A DNA stretch of 64,000 bases from Bdellovibrionales bacterium. GTDB lineage: Bacteria; Bdellovibrionota; Bdellovibrionia; Bdellovibrionales; UBA1609. The notes under the pieces are model-generated. The model was not told where the DNA came from and did no database searches. It saw nothing but the letters and a program-made list of their open reading frames with translations. The position numbers and the translations under genes were made by a program. The stretch lies in the NCBI GenBank assembly GCA_020630675.1, contig JAHDIR010000002.1, positions 1-64,000 of the forward strand. Direction: 5' to 3'. Below are positions 28,504 through 37,648 of this stretch, piece by piece (position 1 is the first letter of the stretch; each line of letters begins with the position of its first letter).

Positions 28504-29280
28504 ATGAAGATTTTTGTTTGTATCAAGCAAGTTCCTAACACCGAAGCCAAAATAGTACTGAACGATAATAAAAGTGCGATCAATACAGATAATATTAAAT
28601 GGATCGTCAACCCATACGATGAGTACGCCATAGAGGAAGCTTTGCTTCTAAAAGCCAAAGTTACAGGATCTACCGTCACTGTTGTAAGTATGGGCCCTAA
28701 AAAAAGAGTCACTGATGCTGTGAGAACTGCTCTTGCCATGGGTGCAGATGATGGAATCATTATCGACAGTCCTGAAGATCAAGATATGTTTACCACTGCT
28801 CTGGCTTTAGCAAAAACGATTCAAAGTGAAGACGACTCTTCAGTTATTTTTGCCGGCAAACTAGCCATTGATGATAACGGAGCTGGGCTTCCTCAAGCCT
28901 TGGCAGAGTACCTTAACATTCCTCATGTCACAGTCATTTCTGAATTTAGCCAAGATGGCGATAAGTTTATTGTTCAAAGAGAAACTGAATCTGGTTCTAC
29001 CAAAACTTATGAAGTAAACGGACCCTGCGTACTATCCACAAATAAAGGTTTAAATACCCCTCGCTATGCAAGCCTTCCAGGTATTATGAAAGCTAAGAAA
29101 AAGCCAATTAAAGAGGTTGAATTTTCTTCTTTAGGTATTGAGGCCAGCTCCAGCAAACTGACTTACAGCAATTTTTCTTTACCGCCAGAAAAGCCTGCTA
29201 CCAAGCTCATTGACGGCGAACCTGAATCACAGGTGCAACAACTTGTAGATCTTTTAAAAAATGAAGCCAAAGTGCTTTAA
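28504..29280 (+). CDS. etfB: Electron transfer flavoprotein beta subunit
   Basis: Takes electrons from acyl-CoA and other dehydrogenases together with EtfA. Starts MKIFVCIKQVPNTEAKI, contains NPYDEYAIEEAL and the AMP-binding/recognition region LAMGADDGIIID. Length 258 is normal. GGGGG ribosome site. Divergent from sdhC across a 200-base promoter region and 17 bases before etfA. Confidence 0.96.
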   Translation: MKIFVCIKQVPNTEAKIVLNDNKSAINTDNIKWIVNPYDEYAIEEALLLKAKVTGSTVTVVSMGPKKRVTDAVRTALAMGADDGIIIDSPEDQDMFTTALALAKTIQSEDDSSVIFAGKLAIDDNGAGLPQALAEYLNIPHVTVISEFSQDGDKFIVQRETESGSTKTYEVNGPCVLSTNKGLNTPRYASLPGIMKAKKKPIKEVEFSSLGIEASSSKLTYSNFSLPPEKPATKLIDGEPESQVQQLVDLLKNEAKVL

Positions 29281-29297
29281 TAGAGGGAGAATAAATT

Positions 29298-30266
29298 ATG
29301 TCTAAAATTTTAGTATTTATCGAAGGAAACACCGACCAATTAAAAAACAGTGTAAAAGAACTTTTATCTGCCGCTCATAATTCTGGCCAGAATGTAGAAG
29401 CTTTTGCCTTTGGGTCTCAGGCCAAAACGTTAGCCAATCAAGCCGGTCATTTTGGAGCCAAAAAAGTCTATATTTGTTCAAGTGATTCACTAAACGACTA
29501 CAACCCACAAGCTTTTTTGACCGCTTGTAAAGATATTGTTGCTAAATCACAAGCAAACACTCTACTCGCTTCATCTAGTTCACTTGGAAAAGATCTTTTT
29601 CCACGCCTAGCTGCCAGCCTTAATACAGGGATGGTCAGTGATTGCACAGAAATTTCTTTTGAAGGAGATGATGTCAAAGTTAAAAAACCACTCTATGCTG
29701 GTAAGTGTTCTGCTGAAGTTTCCTTTGAAAACAGCCCAATAAAAATGGTTTTAATGAGGCCTAACCAACTACCAATTAACGAGGCCGACACAAGCCAGGA
29801 AGCTACCATTGAAGAAATAAATGTAGAAAATACTGACTTAAAAGTTTTAATTAAAGAAATTGTTAAAAGTACGTCTGAAAAACTTGATCTTACTGAAGCA
29901 AATATTGTTGTTTCTGGTGGACGTGGTTTAAAAGAAGCTGGAAATTTTAAACTTCTTGAAGACCTTGCTGACGCCCTGGGTGCGACAGTCGGGGCTTCTC
30001 GCGCCGTTTGTGATGATGGCTGGGTTCCACACAGCATGCAGGTTGGGCAGACTGGAAAAACCGTGGCACCTAATTTATACATAGCTTGCGGTATTTCTGG
30101 CGCAATCCAACATTTAGCAGGCATGAGTGGAAGCAAAGTGATCGTTGCCATCAACAATGATCCTGAAGCTCCCATTTTTCAAAAAGCAACCTACGGCATT
30201 GTTGGTGATCTTTTTGACGTTGTTCCTAAACTCACTGCTGAGTTTAGTAAAGTTTTACAGTCTTAG
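29298..30266 (+). CDS. etfA: Electron transfer flavoprotein alpha subunit
   Basis: FAD-binding partner of EtfB, passing electrons to the quinone pool. The C-terminal FAD domain is clear: VVSGGRGLKEAGNFKLLEDL, GASRAVCDDGWVP, QVGQTGKTVAP and ACGISGAIQHLAGM. Length 322. Its stop is followed at once by the acyltransferase start. Confidence 0.96.
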   Translation: MSKILVFIEGNTDQLKNSVKELLSAAHNSGQNVEAFAFGSQAKTLANQAGHFGAKKVYICSSDSLNDYNPQAFLTACKDIVAKSQANTLLASSSSLGKDLFPRLAASLNTGMVSDCTEISFEGDDVKVKKPLYAGKCSAEVSFENSPIKMVLMRPNQLPINEADTSQEATIEEINVENTDLKVLIKEIVKSTSEKLDLTEANIVVSGGRGLKEAGNFKLLEDLADALGATVGASRAVCDDGWVPHSMQVGQTGKTVAPNLYIACGISGAIQHLAGMSGSKVIVAINNDPEAPIFQKATYGIVGDLFDVVPKLTAEFSKVLQS

Positions 30267-30932
30267 ATGTTCAAGGAATATGTTTTACCTTGGGTGATTT
30301 ACTTTGTTTATCGCCTTCTTATGACAACTTGGAGAATTCAGCTTTTCGAATGTGAAGAGCTGCTTCAAGATAAAAAAAACAATCAACCCATAATTTTTGC
30401 CCACTGGCATGGCGATGAAATGGCTCTTACCCATTTAGTGTCCTACTTTGGTTTAAGTACAATGACCTCAACCAGCAAAGATGGAAACTTAATAGATTTT
30501 GCTATTAATAAATTGGGTGGCAAAACAACAAAAGGCTCAAGCACCAGAGGAGGCGTCAACGCCTTAAAAGGTCTCGTTCGCCTTTGCAAAAATGGTAACC
30601 CATCATCAATGGCCGTGGACGCTCCCACCGGACCAATTTACAAAGTTAAGCCTGGTGTTTTTCAATTATCTGCCTTGGCAAAAGCTCAAATTTATCCTGT
30701 AGGAGTCCACTGTGACCGAAAAATTATTTTTCATAAATCTTGGGATAAAGTTTATTTACCCAAGCCCTTTGCTAAAATAAATATTCGCTTTGAAAAGCCT
30801 CTACCAATCATTCAAAAATCAGACCGAGAAAATTACGCTAAATTATCTAAAACTCTAGAAAATATGATAAATGATGCTGGGCGCCGAGCTGCCAAAGCCG
30901 TTGCTAAGCCAAAAAACGAAATGCTACCCTAA
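30267..30932 (+). CDS. DUF374-family lysophospholipid acyltransferase-like protein
   Basis: A 221-residue protein matching the DUF374 branch of acyltransferases: HWHGDEMA catalytic box, TSTSKDG, KGSSTRGG and DAPTGP motifs. Members are thought to acylate lipid A or other envelope lipids; the exact acceptor here is unknown. The N terminus has one hydrophobic segment. The start codon abuts the etfA stop, so it is probably in the same transcript. Confidence 0.85.
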   Translation: MFKEYVLPWVIYFVYRLLMTTWRIQLFECEELLQDKKNNQPIIFAHWHGDEMALTHLVSYFGLSTMTSTSKDGNLIDFAINKLGGKTTKGSSTRGGVNALKGLVRLCKNGNPSSMAVDAPTGPIYKVKPGVFQLSALAKAQIYPVGVHCDRKIIFHKSWDKVYLPKPFAKINIRFEKPLPIIQKSDRENYAKLSKTLENMINDAGRRAAKAVAKPKNEMLP

Positions 30933-30959
30933 TAAAGACTAAAAAACCTCGGAGTCAGA

Positions 30960-31781
30960 ATGTCTAGAATTGCTTTATTCCTGGTCTTTACAACTTTTGT
31001 TTTTGCTCAAGTATCTCAAGCTCAAGTTCTTGCTACTGTTGGCAGAAAAACTATCACAAAAAAATTCTTTGATAAAAAGTATTCTGAGGTCAAAAGAAAT
31101 GTCCTCAATCCGCCACCTCCCTCTCTTTTTCTTCAAGACCTCATAAAATTTGAAGTTGGCCTTCAAGAAGCTAAAAAAAGAAAGCTTCAAAATGATCCTA
31201 TTGTTATAGACCGATATAACCAAGAACTCTATAAAGCTCTTGTCGAAAAATCTATTGGCAGTAAGGTTCAAAAAATTAAAGTCAGTGAAAAGGATATGCG
31301 AAAGCATTACCGCAACCAGCCTGAAGTTAAAACTAGTCACATACTCATTCAGTTCAAAACAAACTCTACTGCTAAAGAAATTGCCATTGCTGAAAAAAGG
31401 GCCAACGAAATTTATAAAGAAGTTAAATCAAGCAAAAGAAAGTTCCCTGAACTTGTTAAGCTGTATTCTGATGATTTTGTCAGTAAAAAGTCGCAAGGAG
31501 ATATTGGTTATCAGTCCAGCCTGTCATTAGCTCCTAGCTATTATCAAGCAGCAAGAAAACTTAAAGTAGGACAAATTTCAAAGCCTGTACGCACACGTTT
31601 TGGTTTTCACATTATAAAACTCACAGGTGTGCAAAAATTTGAAAAAGCCAACCGCCGCCAACTCAGGGCTGCCGTATTTGATGAGAAAAGAAAAGTTGAG
31701 TTTGATAATTTCTTTGGAAAACTCATGAAAAAGTATAAAATCAAAATGAATACCAAAGAGATTAAAAAGCTTAAAAACTAA
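30960..31781 (+). CDS. Periplasmic parvulin-type peptidyl-prolyl isomerase
   Basis: First of three consecutive SurA/PpiC-like chaperones. Signal peptide about 1-21 (ending SQA), helical N-terminal chaperone part, then one parvulin domain (about 120-230; KTSHILIQF, KSQGDIGYQS, PVRTRFGFHIIKL) and a basic C-terminal helix. It likely helps fold outer-membrane or secreted proteins. Directly followed by the next gene (TAA then ATG). Confidence 0.9.
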   Translation: MSRIALFLVFTTFVFAQVSQAQVLATVGRKTITKKFFDKKYSEVKRNVLNPPPPSLFLQDLIKFEVGLQEAKKRKLQNDPIVIDRYNQELYKALVEKSIGSKVQKIKVSEKDMRKHYRNQPEVKTSHILIQFKTNSTAKEIAIAEKRANEIYKEVKSSKRKFPELVKLYSDDFVSKKSQGDIGYQSSLSLAPSYYQAARKLKVGQISKPVRTRFGFHIIKLTGVQKFEKANRRQLRAAVFDEKRKVEFDNFFGKLMKKYKIKMNTKEIKKLKN

Positions 31782-32735
31782 ATGAAATTATCTTTTTGTT
31801 TTCTTGTAGCGATATCATCTCTTTTTTTTATATCCTGCCAAAAAAAAAATATTTCTGAACAACCGGTTGCTGAAGTCGGAAGCTATACTCTTACATTTAA
31901 AGAATTTTCACAAAACTTAAATAATCAACTCAAACGGTACAAACCTATTGAAGTGAGCAAAAAAAACTTTGTTAATAAAGTGAAAACAAAAATTATTGAT
32001 GATTTTCTTTATGCCAGCCTTATCAAAAAATGGGCTCAAGAAAATTCTATTTTTATTCACCCAAAAGAAGTAGAGCAAGAGTTTATTAATAGAAAAAACC
32101 AATACCCAAGTGATGATAAGTTTAAAAAATCATTATCAATAAACGGTCATGATTATAGTGCTTGGAAAAAAAAAGTTGCCTTTCAATTACTTGAAAGCAA
32201 AGTGGTGAATGAGCTTAAGAAAAAATTACCTGTACCTGACATCAAAGAACAAAAAATTTTCTATAAAAATAACCCTGAACTGTTTAGGCAACCTAAGGCC
32301 ATTCTGCTTAGACAACTTGTTTTTAGACAAAAAGAAGACGCCAAAAAAGCTTTTGCCGCACTGCAAAAAGGAGTTTCGTTCAGTCAGGTTCTCTTAGAGC
32401 AAAAAAAGCTAGATAAACTGATTATCGGAAGTGAAGGCTTTTGGTTAACTAAAAGTGAGGACTTTTTATATAAAAATGGAAGCCTACTAAACAAAAAGGC
32501 CTATGGTCCAATAATTGAAAGTAGTTATGGGTTCCATATTGTTCAATTACTTGATAAAAAAGAAGCGAAACTGGTGCCGTTTAAAGAGTCGCAAAATAAA
32601 GTTATTGATCAACTCACTGGCCCCAAGAATAAGAGTCTCTATAGTCAATGGCTAAGGTCTCAACTAAAAGACAAAACTATTTTTGTTAACCAAAAATTGA
32701 TTGATGGACTTAATGTTCAGTATGGGAACTTGTAA
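31782..32735 (+). CDS. Lipoprotein with degenerate parvulin domain (PrsA/SurA-like)
   Basis: Signal with lipobox FISC (C19) marks a lipoprotein. The N-terminal half is SurA-like chaperone sequence. The parvulin part (about 170-275; ILLRQLVFRQKEDAKKAF, GSEGFWLTKSE, YGPIIESSYGFHIVQLL) lacks the full histidine set of active isomerases, so it may act only as a chaperone. Its last base is shared with the ATG of the next gene. Confidence 0.85.
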   Translation: MKLSFCFLVAISSLFFISCQKKNISEQPVAEVGSYTLTFKEFSQNLNNQLKRYKPIEVSKKNFVNKVKTKIIDDFLYASLIKKWAQENSIFIHPKEVEQEFINRKNQYPSDDKFKKSLSINGHDYSAWKKKVAFQLLESKVVNELKKKLPVPDIKEQKIFYKNNPELFRQPKAILLRQLVFRQKEDAKKAFAALQKGVSFSQVLLEQKKLDKLIIGSEGFWLTKSEDFLYKNGSLLNKKAYGPIIESSYGFHIVQLLDKKEAKLVPFKESQNKVIDQLTGPKNKSLYSQWLRSQLKDKTIFVNQKLIDGLNVQYGNL

Positions 32736-33691
32736 TGAATAAAATAATTTTAACTACAATAATTACTCTTATTGCTGTTACCTCAAAAGCTGTTGTTGTT
32801 GACCAAATTGTGGCCATTGTAAACAGTGAAGTGATTACACAATCTGATGTTTTTAATTTCAAAAAAAAGCTGACTAAAAAAAATAGCCTAATAGATGATG
32901 CCTTACTTCAATTCAGAGACCCTAAAAAATTGGCCAATGACTCAAAGTATTTAGTGAGTCACCTTATTGATGAAAAAATCCTGGATTCTGCTGTTAAGAA
33001 AAACAATATGCAATCCACCATTGAAAAAGTTGAGCAAGAAATTCGTAATATTACTAAAAGAAATGGAATTTCTAGAGAGAACTTAATATCTTCTTTAAAA
33101 GCCCAAGGGGTTGTTTTCTCCGACTATCAAGCTTTTATTGGCAAGTCTCTCGAAAGAAAAGCAATGATTGAAAGATTAATCACATCAAACATTAAAATTT
33201 CTGAAGAAGAGGTTGTCGCCTTTTATGCTAAAAATAATAAGAGTAACTCTGGCCAAGTTTATGAATATAAAATATCTCATATATTGTTCTTACCTAAGTC
33301 TAAGACCGACACAGGTTTACTAAAAAGAGCCCAAAACGTTTTAGCTAAGGTTAATAAAACTCCAAAAAACTATGAAAAGCTAGCGCGCCAATACAGTGAA
33401 GACCCAAATTTTACTGAAGGTGGTTTATTAGGCAGTTTTAAGGCCGGAGAAATGAATCCTGATATTGAAAAGGGCGTTAGTGCTTTATCTGAAGGGCAAA
33501 CTTCTAATATCGTTAAATCAAGATTTGGTTACCATATATTTAAACTAAATAAAAAAACATTGGTTAAAGACCCTAATCTAGATAAGCAAAGAAACCAAAT
33601 TCGAGCTAAATTATTTGCAAAAACCTTTAGAAAGTATTTTCAAAACTGGTTAGAACGAAAAAAATCTGAAGCTTTTATTAAAATTAACTAG
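32735..33691 (+). CDS. surA: SurA-like periplasmic chaperone / peptidyl-prolyl isomerase
   Basis: Third of the three. Signal peptide about 1-18 (ending SKA), SurA opening VVVDQIVAIVNSEVITQSDV, and one parvulin domain (about 180-275; KISHILFLP, NFTEGGLLGSFKAGEM, VKSRFGYHIFKL). E. coli SurA has two parvulin domains, here only one. This is the closest of the three to SurA, and its place just before pdxA matches the surA-pdxA order seen in many proteobacteria. Confidence 0.88.
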   Translation: MNKIILTTIITLIAVTSKAVVVDQIVAIVNSEVITQSDVFNFKKKLTKKNSLIDDALLQFRDPKKLANDSKYLVSHLIDEKILDSAVKKNNMQSTIEKVEQEIRNITKRNGISRENLISSLKAQGVVFSDYQAFIGKSLERKAMIERLITSNIKISEEEVVAFYAKNNKSNSGQVYEYKISHILFLPKSKTDTGLLKRAQNVLAKVNKTPKNYEKLARQYSEDPNFTEGGLLGSFKAGEMNPDIEKGVSALSEGQTSNIVKSRFGYHIFKLNKKTLVKDPNLDKQRNQIRAKLFAKTFRKYFQNWLERKKSEAFIKIN

Positions 33692-33703
33692 GCCCATAAT
33701 CTT

Positions 33704-34657
33704 ATGAGTTCTCAGAGTAAAAAAATAATAATCACTACCGGTGACAGTGATGGTATTGGTACTGAAGTTACTTCTAAAGCTCTGAACAAAATAAAGCCAC
33801 AAAAAAACATACAATTTATAATTTACAGAAATAATAAATGCCCCAAAAAGTATTTAAAACTTATTGATAAAAAATTTCAACGCATTACATTTAACTCTTT
33901 TAATGACTATTGTATCAAAAACCCTACTGTTTCTCGTAATAGCATTATTGATATTAATTCTGACCAGCCTCCTACTGAGTGGGTCTTTGAAGCTACACGC
34001 TTAGGTCTAAAAAATAATATAGACGCCTTAGTGACAGCACCATTATCTAAAGTAGAAAGTTTTAATACCCATAAAGTCCTTGGTCACACAGAAGTTTTTC
34101 GTAAGTTGACTCAGAAAAAATTATTTATGTATTTCATTGGTAAGCACTTTAAGACCCTTTTAATGACAGATCATATTCCTTTGAAAGAGGTGTCCTCTTC
34201 AATAAACAAGCGACTTATTACGAAAGTGCTTTCCTACGCACAAGAGCTTGCTAAAATGGACAATAACAAAAAACCAATTGGTCTAATTGGATTAAACCCT
34301 CATGCAGGAGAAGAGGGCTTACTTGGAAAAGAGGAGCTTCGTCACTATATCCCTATTATTGAAAAATTTAATCTAAATAAAGGGCCCAAGACGAAAGGCC
34401 CACTTGTTCCTGATGTCGCTTTTTGTAAACAAAATTGGAATAAATATTCTTTATTTATCAGCCCCTTTCACGATCAAGGCTTAACAGCTTTTAAGCTTGT
34501 TCATGGCCAAAATGAGGGAATTCAATACACTGTTGGCTTGCCCTTTGTTCGCACAAGTGTTGACCATGGTACAGCTAAAGAATTATTTAAAAAAGATCTG
34601 GCAGATTGCGGCTCAATGGAAATGGCGCTAAAATATGCCATTAAATATATTCAATAG
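33704..34657 (+). CDS. pdxA: 4-hydroxythreonine-4-phosphate dehydrogenase PdxA
   Basis: NAD-dependent enzyme of the DXP-dependent pyridoxal phosphate pathway. Recognised by ITTGDSDGIGTEV, APLSKVES, LGHTEVFRKL, GLNPHAGEEGLLG and SPFHDQGL, which include the metal-binding histidines. Length 317 is normal. In the same direction as surA, 12 bases downstream. Confidence 0.93.
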   Translation: MSSQSKKIIITTGDSDGIGTEVTSKALNKIKPQKNIQFIIYRNNKCPKKYLKLIDKKFQRITFNSFNDYCIKNPTVSRNSIIDINSDQPPTEWVFEATRLGLKNNIDALVTAPLSKVESFNTHKVLGHTEVFRKLTQKKLFMYFIGKHFKTLLMTDHIPLKEVSSSINKRLITKVLSYAQELAKMDNNKKPIGLIGLNPHAGEEGLLGKEELRHYIPIIEKFNLNKGPKTKGPLVPDVAFCKQNWNKYSLFISPFHDQGLTAFKLVHGQNEGIQYTVGLPFVRTSVDHGTAKELFKKDLADCGSMEMALKYAIKYIQ

Positions 34658-34665
34658 GGGAAATA

Positions 34666-36036
34666 ATGATTAATAATCCAGTAATTTTTAGAGAGTATGA
34701 TATTCGAGGTGTTGTAGGCACAGATTTTGACGCTGACTTTGCCTTCCATTTAGGAAAAGCCTTAGCGACACAAGTTCATAAAAAATTTAATGCAAAACCT
34801 TCTATGGCCGTTGGCTTTGATGCCCGTCACTCAAGCCCTGAATTAGCTCAAGCCATGTGTGAAGGAATTATGAGTGTCGGAGGTGACGTTTACAAACTAG
34901 GTCTTGTTACAACTCCTATGAATTACTTTTCTACTTTTTTCTATGACCATATCAATGGTGCCGTCATGATAACAGGAAGTCATAACCCACCAGAGTATAA
35001 TGGCTTTAAAATGTCGGTTGGTAAAAACACTATACATGGCGATGAAATACAAGAGTTAAAAAATATCATTTCTAACTCTAGTTATTTAAATTTAGAAAAA
35101 GGCTCAGAGCATGATTTAGATATTTTTCCTGAATACATTAACAAATACAGAGAAGAATTTAAAAACCTCACTAAAGTTCCTGTCATTGTTGATTGTGGAA
35201 ATGGAACCGCTGGTTGTGTTGTTAAAGACTTATATGAAGCCGTTGGACTAGAGCCCACTATTTTATTTGAAGAACCTGATGGCAGTTTCCCTAACCATCA
35301 CCCTGACCCAACGGTAGAAAAAAACCTTAAAGACTTAAAAGCTAAAGTGATTGAAACAGGCGCACTCGTTGGAATTGGTTTTGATGGTGATTCTGATCGA
35401 ATCGGAGTTGTCGATGAAAAAGGCCAAATGATTTACGGAGATGAGTTAATGGCTCTGATTAGTAAACATATCCTTTCTAAAACTCCTGGTGAAAAAATAA
35501 TTGGTGACGTTAAATGTTCTGATCGTATTTATAACTATATTGAAAAAAATGGTGGCCAACCTATTATGTGGAAAACTGGCCATAGTTTAATTAAAGATAA
35601 AATTAGAAATGAAAAATCACCTTTTGGTGGCGAGCTTAGTGGTCATATTTTCTTTGCTGATCGTAATTATGGTTATGATGATGCCTTATATGCTGGTCTA
35701 AGAATTATTGAAATAATGTCTGAAACAGGTAAAACAATTTCTGAGCTCTTATCTGATTTACCTAAGGGCTATAATACTCCTGAAATTCGTATAGATACAA
35801 CAGAAGAAAAAAAGCATAGTATTGTGAAGGCCATAAAAGATAAATACAGTTCTAACACTGATGAGTACAAAATTAATAATATTGATGGAGTTCGCGTTAG
35901 CTTTGAAAATGGTTGGGCATTAGCAAGAGCCTCAAACACTCAACCCGTTTTAGTTTTGAGATTTGAAGCCAACTCTCAAGAAAATTTAAAAGACATTCAG
36001 GGTAAATTTGAAAGTATTGTGAACCCTTTACTTTAA
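34666..36036 (+). CDS. Phosphomannomutase/phosphoglucomutase (AlgC-type phosphohexomutase)
   Basis: Interconverts hexose 1- and 6-phosphates for envelope polysaccharide synthesis. The phosphoserine is S105 in TGSHNPPEYNGFK, the metal loop is GFDGDSDRIG and the sugar loop GELSGHIFF; the phosphate-binding loop RASNTQPVLVLRFEA is at the C terminus. Length 456 fits the AlgC/PMM-PGM group. Last gene of the rightward string beginning at etfB. Confidence 0.93.
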   Translation: MINNPVIFREYDIRGVVGTDFDADFAFHLGKALATQVHKKFNAKPSMAVGFDARHSSPELAQAMCEGIMSVGGDVYKLGLVTTPMNYFSTFFYDHINGAVMITGSHNPPEYNGFKMSVGKNTIHGDEIQELKNIISNSSYLNLEKGSEHDLDIFPEYINKYREEFKNLTKVPVIVDCGNGTAGCVVKDLYEAVGLEPTILFEEPDGSFPNHHPDPTVEKNLKDLKAKVIETGALVGIGFDGDSDRIGVVDEKGQMIYGDELMALISKHILSKTPGEKIIGDVKCSDRIYNYIEKNGGQPIMWKTGHSLIKDKIRNEKSPFGGELSGHIFFADRNYGYDDALYAGLRIIEIMSETGKTISELLSDLPKGYNTPEIRIDTTEEKKHSIVKAIKDKYSSNTDEYKINNIDGVRVSFENGWALARASNTQPVLVLRFEANSQENLKDIQGKFESIVNPLL

Positions 36037-36050
36037 AGTCATACCTGCTC

Positions 36051-36077
36051 TGGAGGGACTCTTGTGTGAGCCCTCTA
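36051..36077. terminator. Hairpin between convergent genes
   Basis: GAGGG-A-CTC (36053-36061) pairs with GAGCCCTC (36068-36075) with one bulged A and a short loop, followed by an A/T-rich stretch. It ends on the stop codon of the convergent gene and may serve both directions. The T-run is imperfect. Confidence 0.5.
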
Positions 36078-36986
36078 ATATTTTAGGTCAGAGCGCGGAA
36101 AATTTAAAGCACCAGGGTTTGTGGGCTTTCTAGTCTTACCAACGTTTGGATGTCTTATATGCCAATCTTTTACTATTTTAGCCCAATAAGCTCTTCCCTC
36201 ATCTCCTTTTAAAATTTTAATACAATTTGGAAATTTCTTGCTCTGTAAATATCCTGGATAATCTCCTTCTCCAAGGTATATGACGGTCACATTTTCACAT
36301 CTTATTATATTTTTTTCGTTCGGAAAGTCAGATAGCCCATCTTTAAATTGTTTAACAGGTATTAAGAAAACGCTATCTACAAATGAAAAGCTAGGGTTTC
36401 TATCTATATCATCGAGCTTAAATAAGTTACCTGTACCATAAATATTTTTATTTATATCACAGCCCCCATGTTTAGAAGCTTTAAATGGTGTTTTATCTAC
36501 ACCAAAATAATAATGCGATTTATCACATTGTTTATGAGGTCCAGGCATCAATTCCATTCTCAATAGAACTTTATTAAACTCAACCGTATTATCTTTACCA
36601 TTTGATTGGCTATCTGTTGATGAAGCTCGATTACTATATCCAGAAAAACAACCATCAAACAAACTGTCATATATAATGCCTGATTCAATCTTATCATTTT
36701 CAAGACAGTCATCGCGGGTATACTCACCCCAAGAGTGTTCTAGTCGCCAAAACCCCGTTGCCCCATTAAACCTAGGCCCATCATGAATATTAACCCAATG
36801 ACTTCCTGATATAACAGGGTTTTTTCCTTCTATTTCAATTATTGAATTATTTCTATTTGTTCCTAGTCTGAAACCTTTTCCCAAACCTAAAGTATCGTAA
36901 GCTTCTTCCCAAGATGTGTCCCAAGGGTTTGGATTAAAAAATTGCCCTCCCAAAACACAAATATTGTCTCCTTGCTTAACACGCAT
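36075..36986 (-). CDS. C-terminal part of the interrupted lipoprotein gene (unknown function)
   Basis: From its first ATG this part encodes 303 residues, but the open frame continues 65 codons further up to the TAA at 37184-37182, so the ATG is not a convincing start. The domain is rich in Gly, Asn, Asp and aromatic residues (RFNGATGFWRLEHSWGEY), contains several cysteines (DDCLEND, DGCFSGYS, HKQCDKS, GGCDINK, RCENV) and looks like an extracellular beta-rich fold. I do not recognise the family. Confidence 0.5.
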   Translation of the reverse strand: MRVKQGDNICVLGGQFFNPNPWDTSWEEAYDTLGLGKGFRLGTNRNNSIIEIEGKNPVISGSHWVNIHDGPRFNGATGFWRLEHSWGEYTRDDCLENDKIESGIIYDSLFDGCFSGYSNRASSTDSQSNGKDNTVEFNKVLLRMELMPGPHKQCDKSHYYFGVDKTPFKASKHGGCDINKNIYGTGNLFKLDDIDRNPSFSFVDSVFLIPVKQFKDGLSDFPNEKNIIRCENVTVIYLGEGDYPGYLQSKKFPNCIKILKGDEGRAYWAKIVKDWHIRHPNVGKTRKPTNPGALNFPRSDLKY

Positions 36987-37181
36987 TAACCCATATTTAG
37001 AATCAATATAAGGCTCACCTTTAATTATTTTATCATCTTTTTTATCATGAACAAAAAATTGGCTTCCTCTTAAATCAAGAATTGTTTGATTTAATAATTT
37101 AATAGACTGACTACCAATAGAAGTTCTTCCCTGTAAATTGCCGTTTACATGATTATAAGTTTTTGTGTCACCGATACAACC

Positions 37182-37499
37182 TTAAGAAATAACACTTAAG
37201 TTTTCTTGGTTTTTAGGAGTTGATGTCGAGTTGTCCTGGTTTGTTTCATCAGATCCATCAATCCCATCAAGCTCATTTGAGTCTTCATTTTTTTCATCAA
37301 CATTATCGTTAACTAAATCAGATTCACTATATTCATTTAATAACTCTTTATTTTGTGGAACTCTAACGTTTGAATCTAATAGTTCATTCTGAATTTTTGA
37401 GGAGAAACTGCCATTTTCGGAATTAAATGCTCCACCACAGTTTTGATAAAATAACATAAGAGCAAATAAACTAAAAATAATAGCTAAAAATTTCACCAA
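37182..37499 (-). CDS. N-terminal part of the interrupted gene: lipoprotein-like leader and acidic linker
   Basis: A 105-residue product with a lipoprotein-like signal (MVKFLAIIFSLFALMLFYQNCGG; C21). The lipobox is unusual (Q and N before the cysteine instead of small residues). After the cysteine comes a disordered linker dense in Asp, Glu, Asn and Ser. The 5' end is intact, with GGGGGA upstream of the ATG. Alone it would be only an anchor plus linker, which supports reading it as a truncated product. Confidence 0.6.
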   Translation of the reverse strand: MVKFLAIIFSLFALMLFYQNCGGAFNSENGSFSSKIQNELLDSNVRVPQNKELLNEYSESDLVNDNVDEKNEDSNELDGIDGSDETNQDNSTSTPKNQENLSVIS

Positions 37500-37648
37500 A
37501 ACATCCCCCTAACGTATTAATATTTTATGCTATTTTTTTGGAATACCCTACTTTTGTAACTCAGGCGTCTCTAACTAATACAATTAATTTTATAATTATT
37601 GATGAGTCCGGAATTTTTTTATTTTTTGTAGATAATAATGTTAAATTT

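Larger units (their letters stand above)
36075..37499 (-). pseudogene. Lipoprotein gene interrupted by one in-frame TAA
   Basis: Two frames lie in the same phase on the minus strand, separated only by TAA at 37184-37182. After that stop the frame stays open: it reads GCIGDTKTYNHVNGNLQGR and on through IDSKYGLMRVKQGDN into the 303-residue C-terminal part. No start codon with a ribosome site is seen near the break. Without the TAA the gene would encode about 474 residues: a lipoprotein-like leader, an acidic Asn/Asp/Glu/Ser-rich linker and a large globular domain. Recent nonsense mutation is the simplest reading; read-through or a sequencing error are alternatives. Confidence 0.7.

Noticed and set aside
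29693..30175. A 160-codon frame antisense to etfA
   Set aside because: It lies wholly opposite a conserved gene, has skewed Ser/Thr/Pro composition and no ribosome site; it is a shadow of the etfA reading frame.
36075..37499. TAA at 37184-37182 as evidence of a recoded stop codon
   Set aside because: TAA is used as a normal stop by many confident genes in this window (for example atpB, rpmH, atpH), and no recoding signal is visible around this one.
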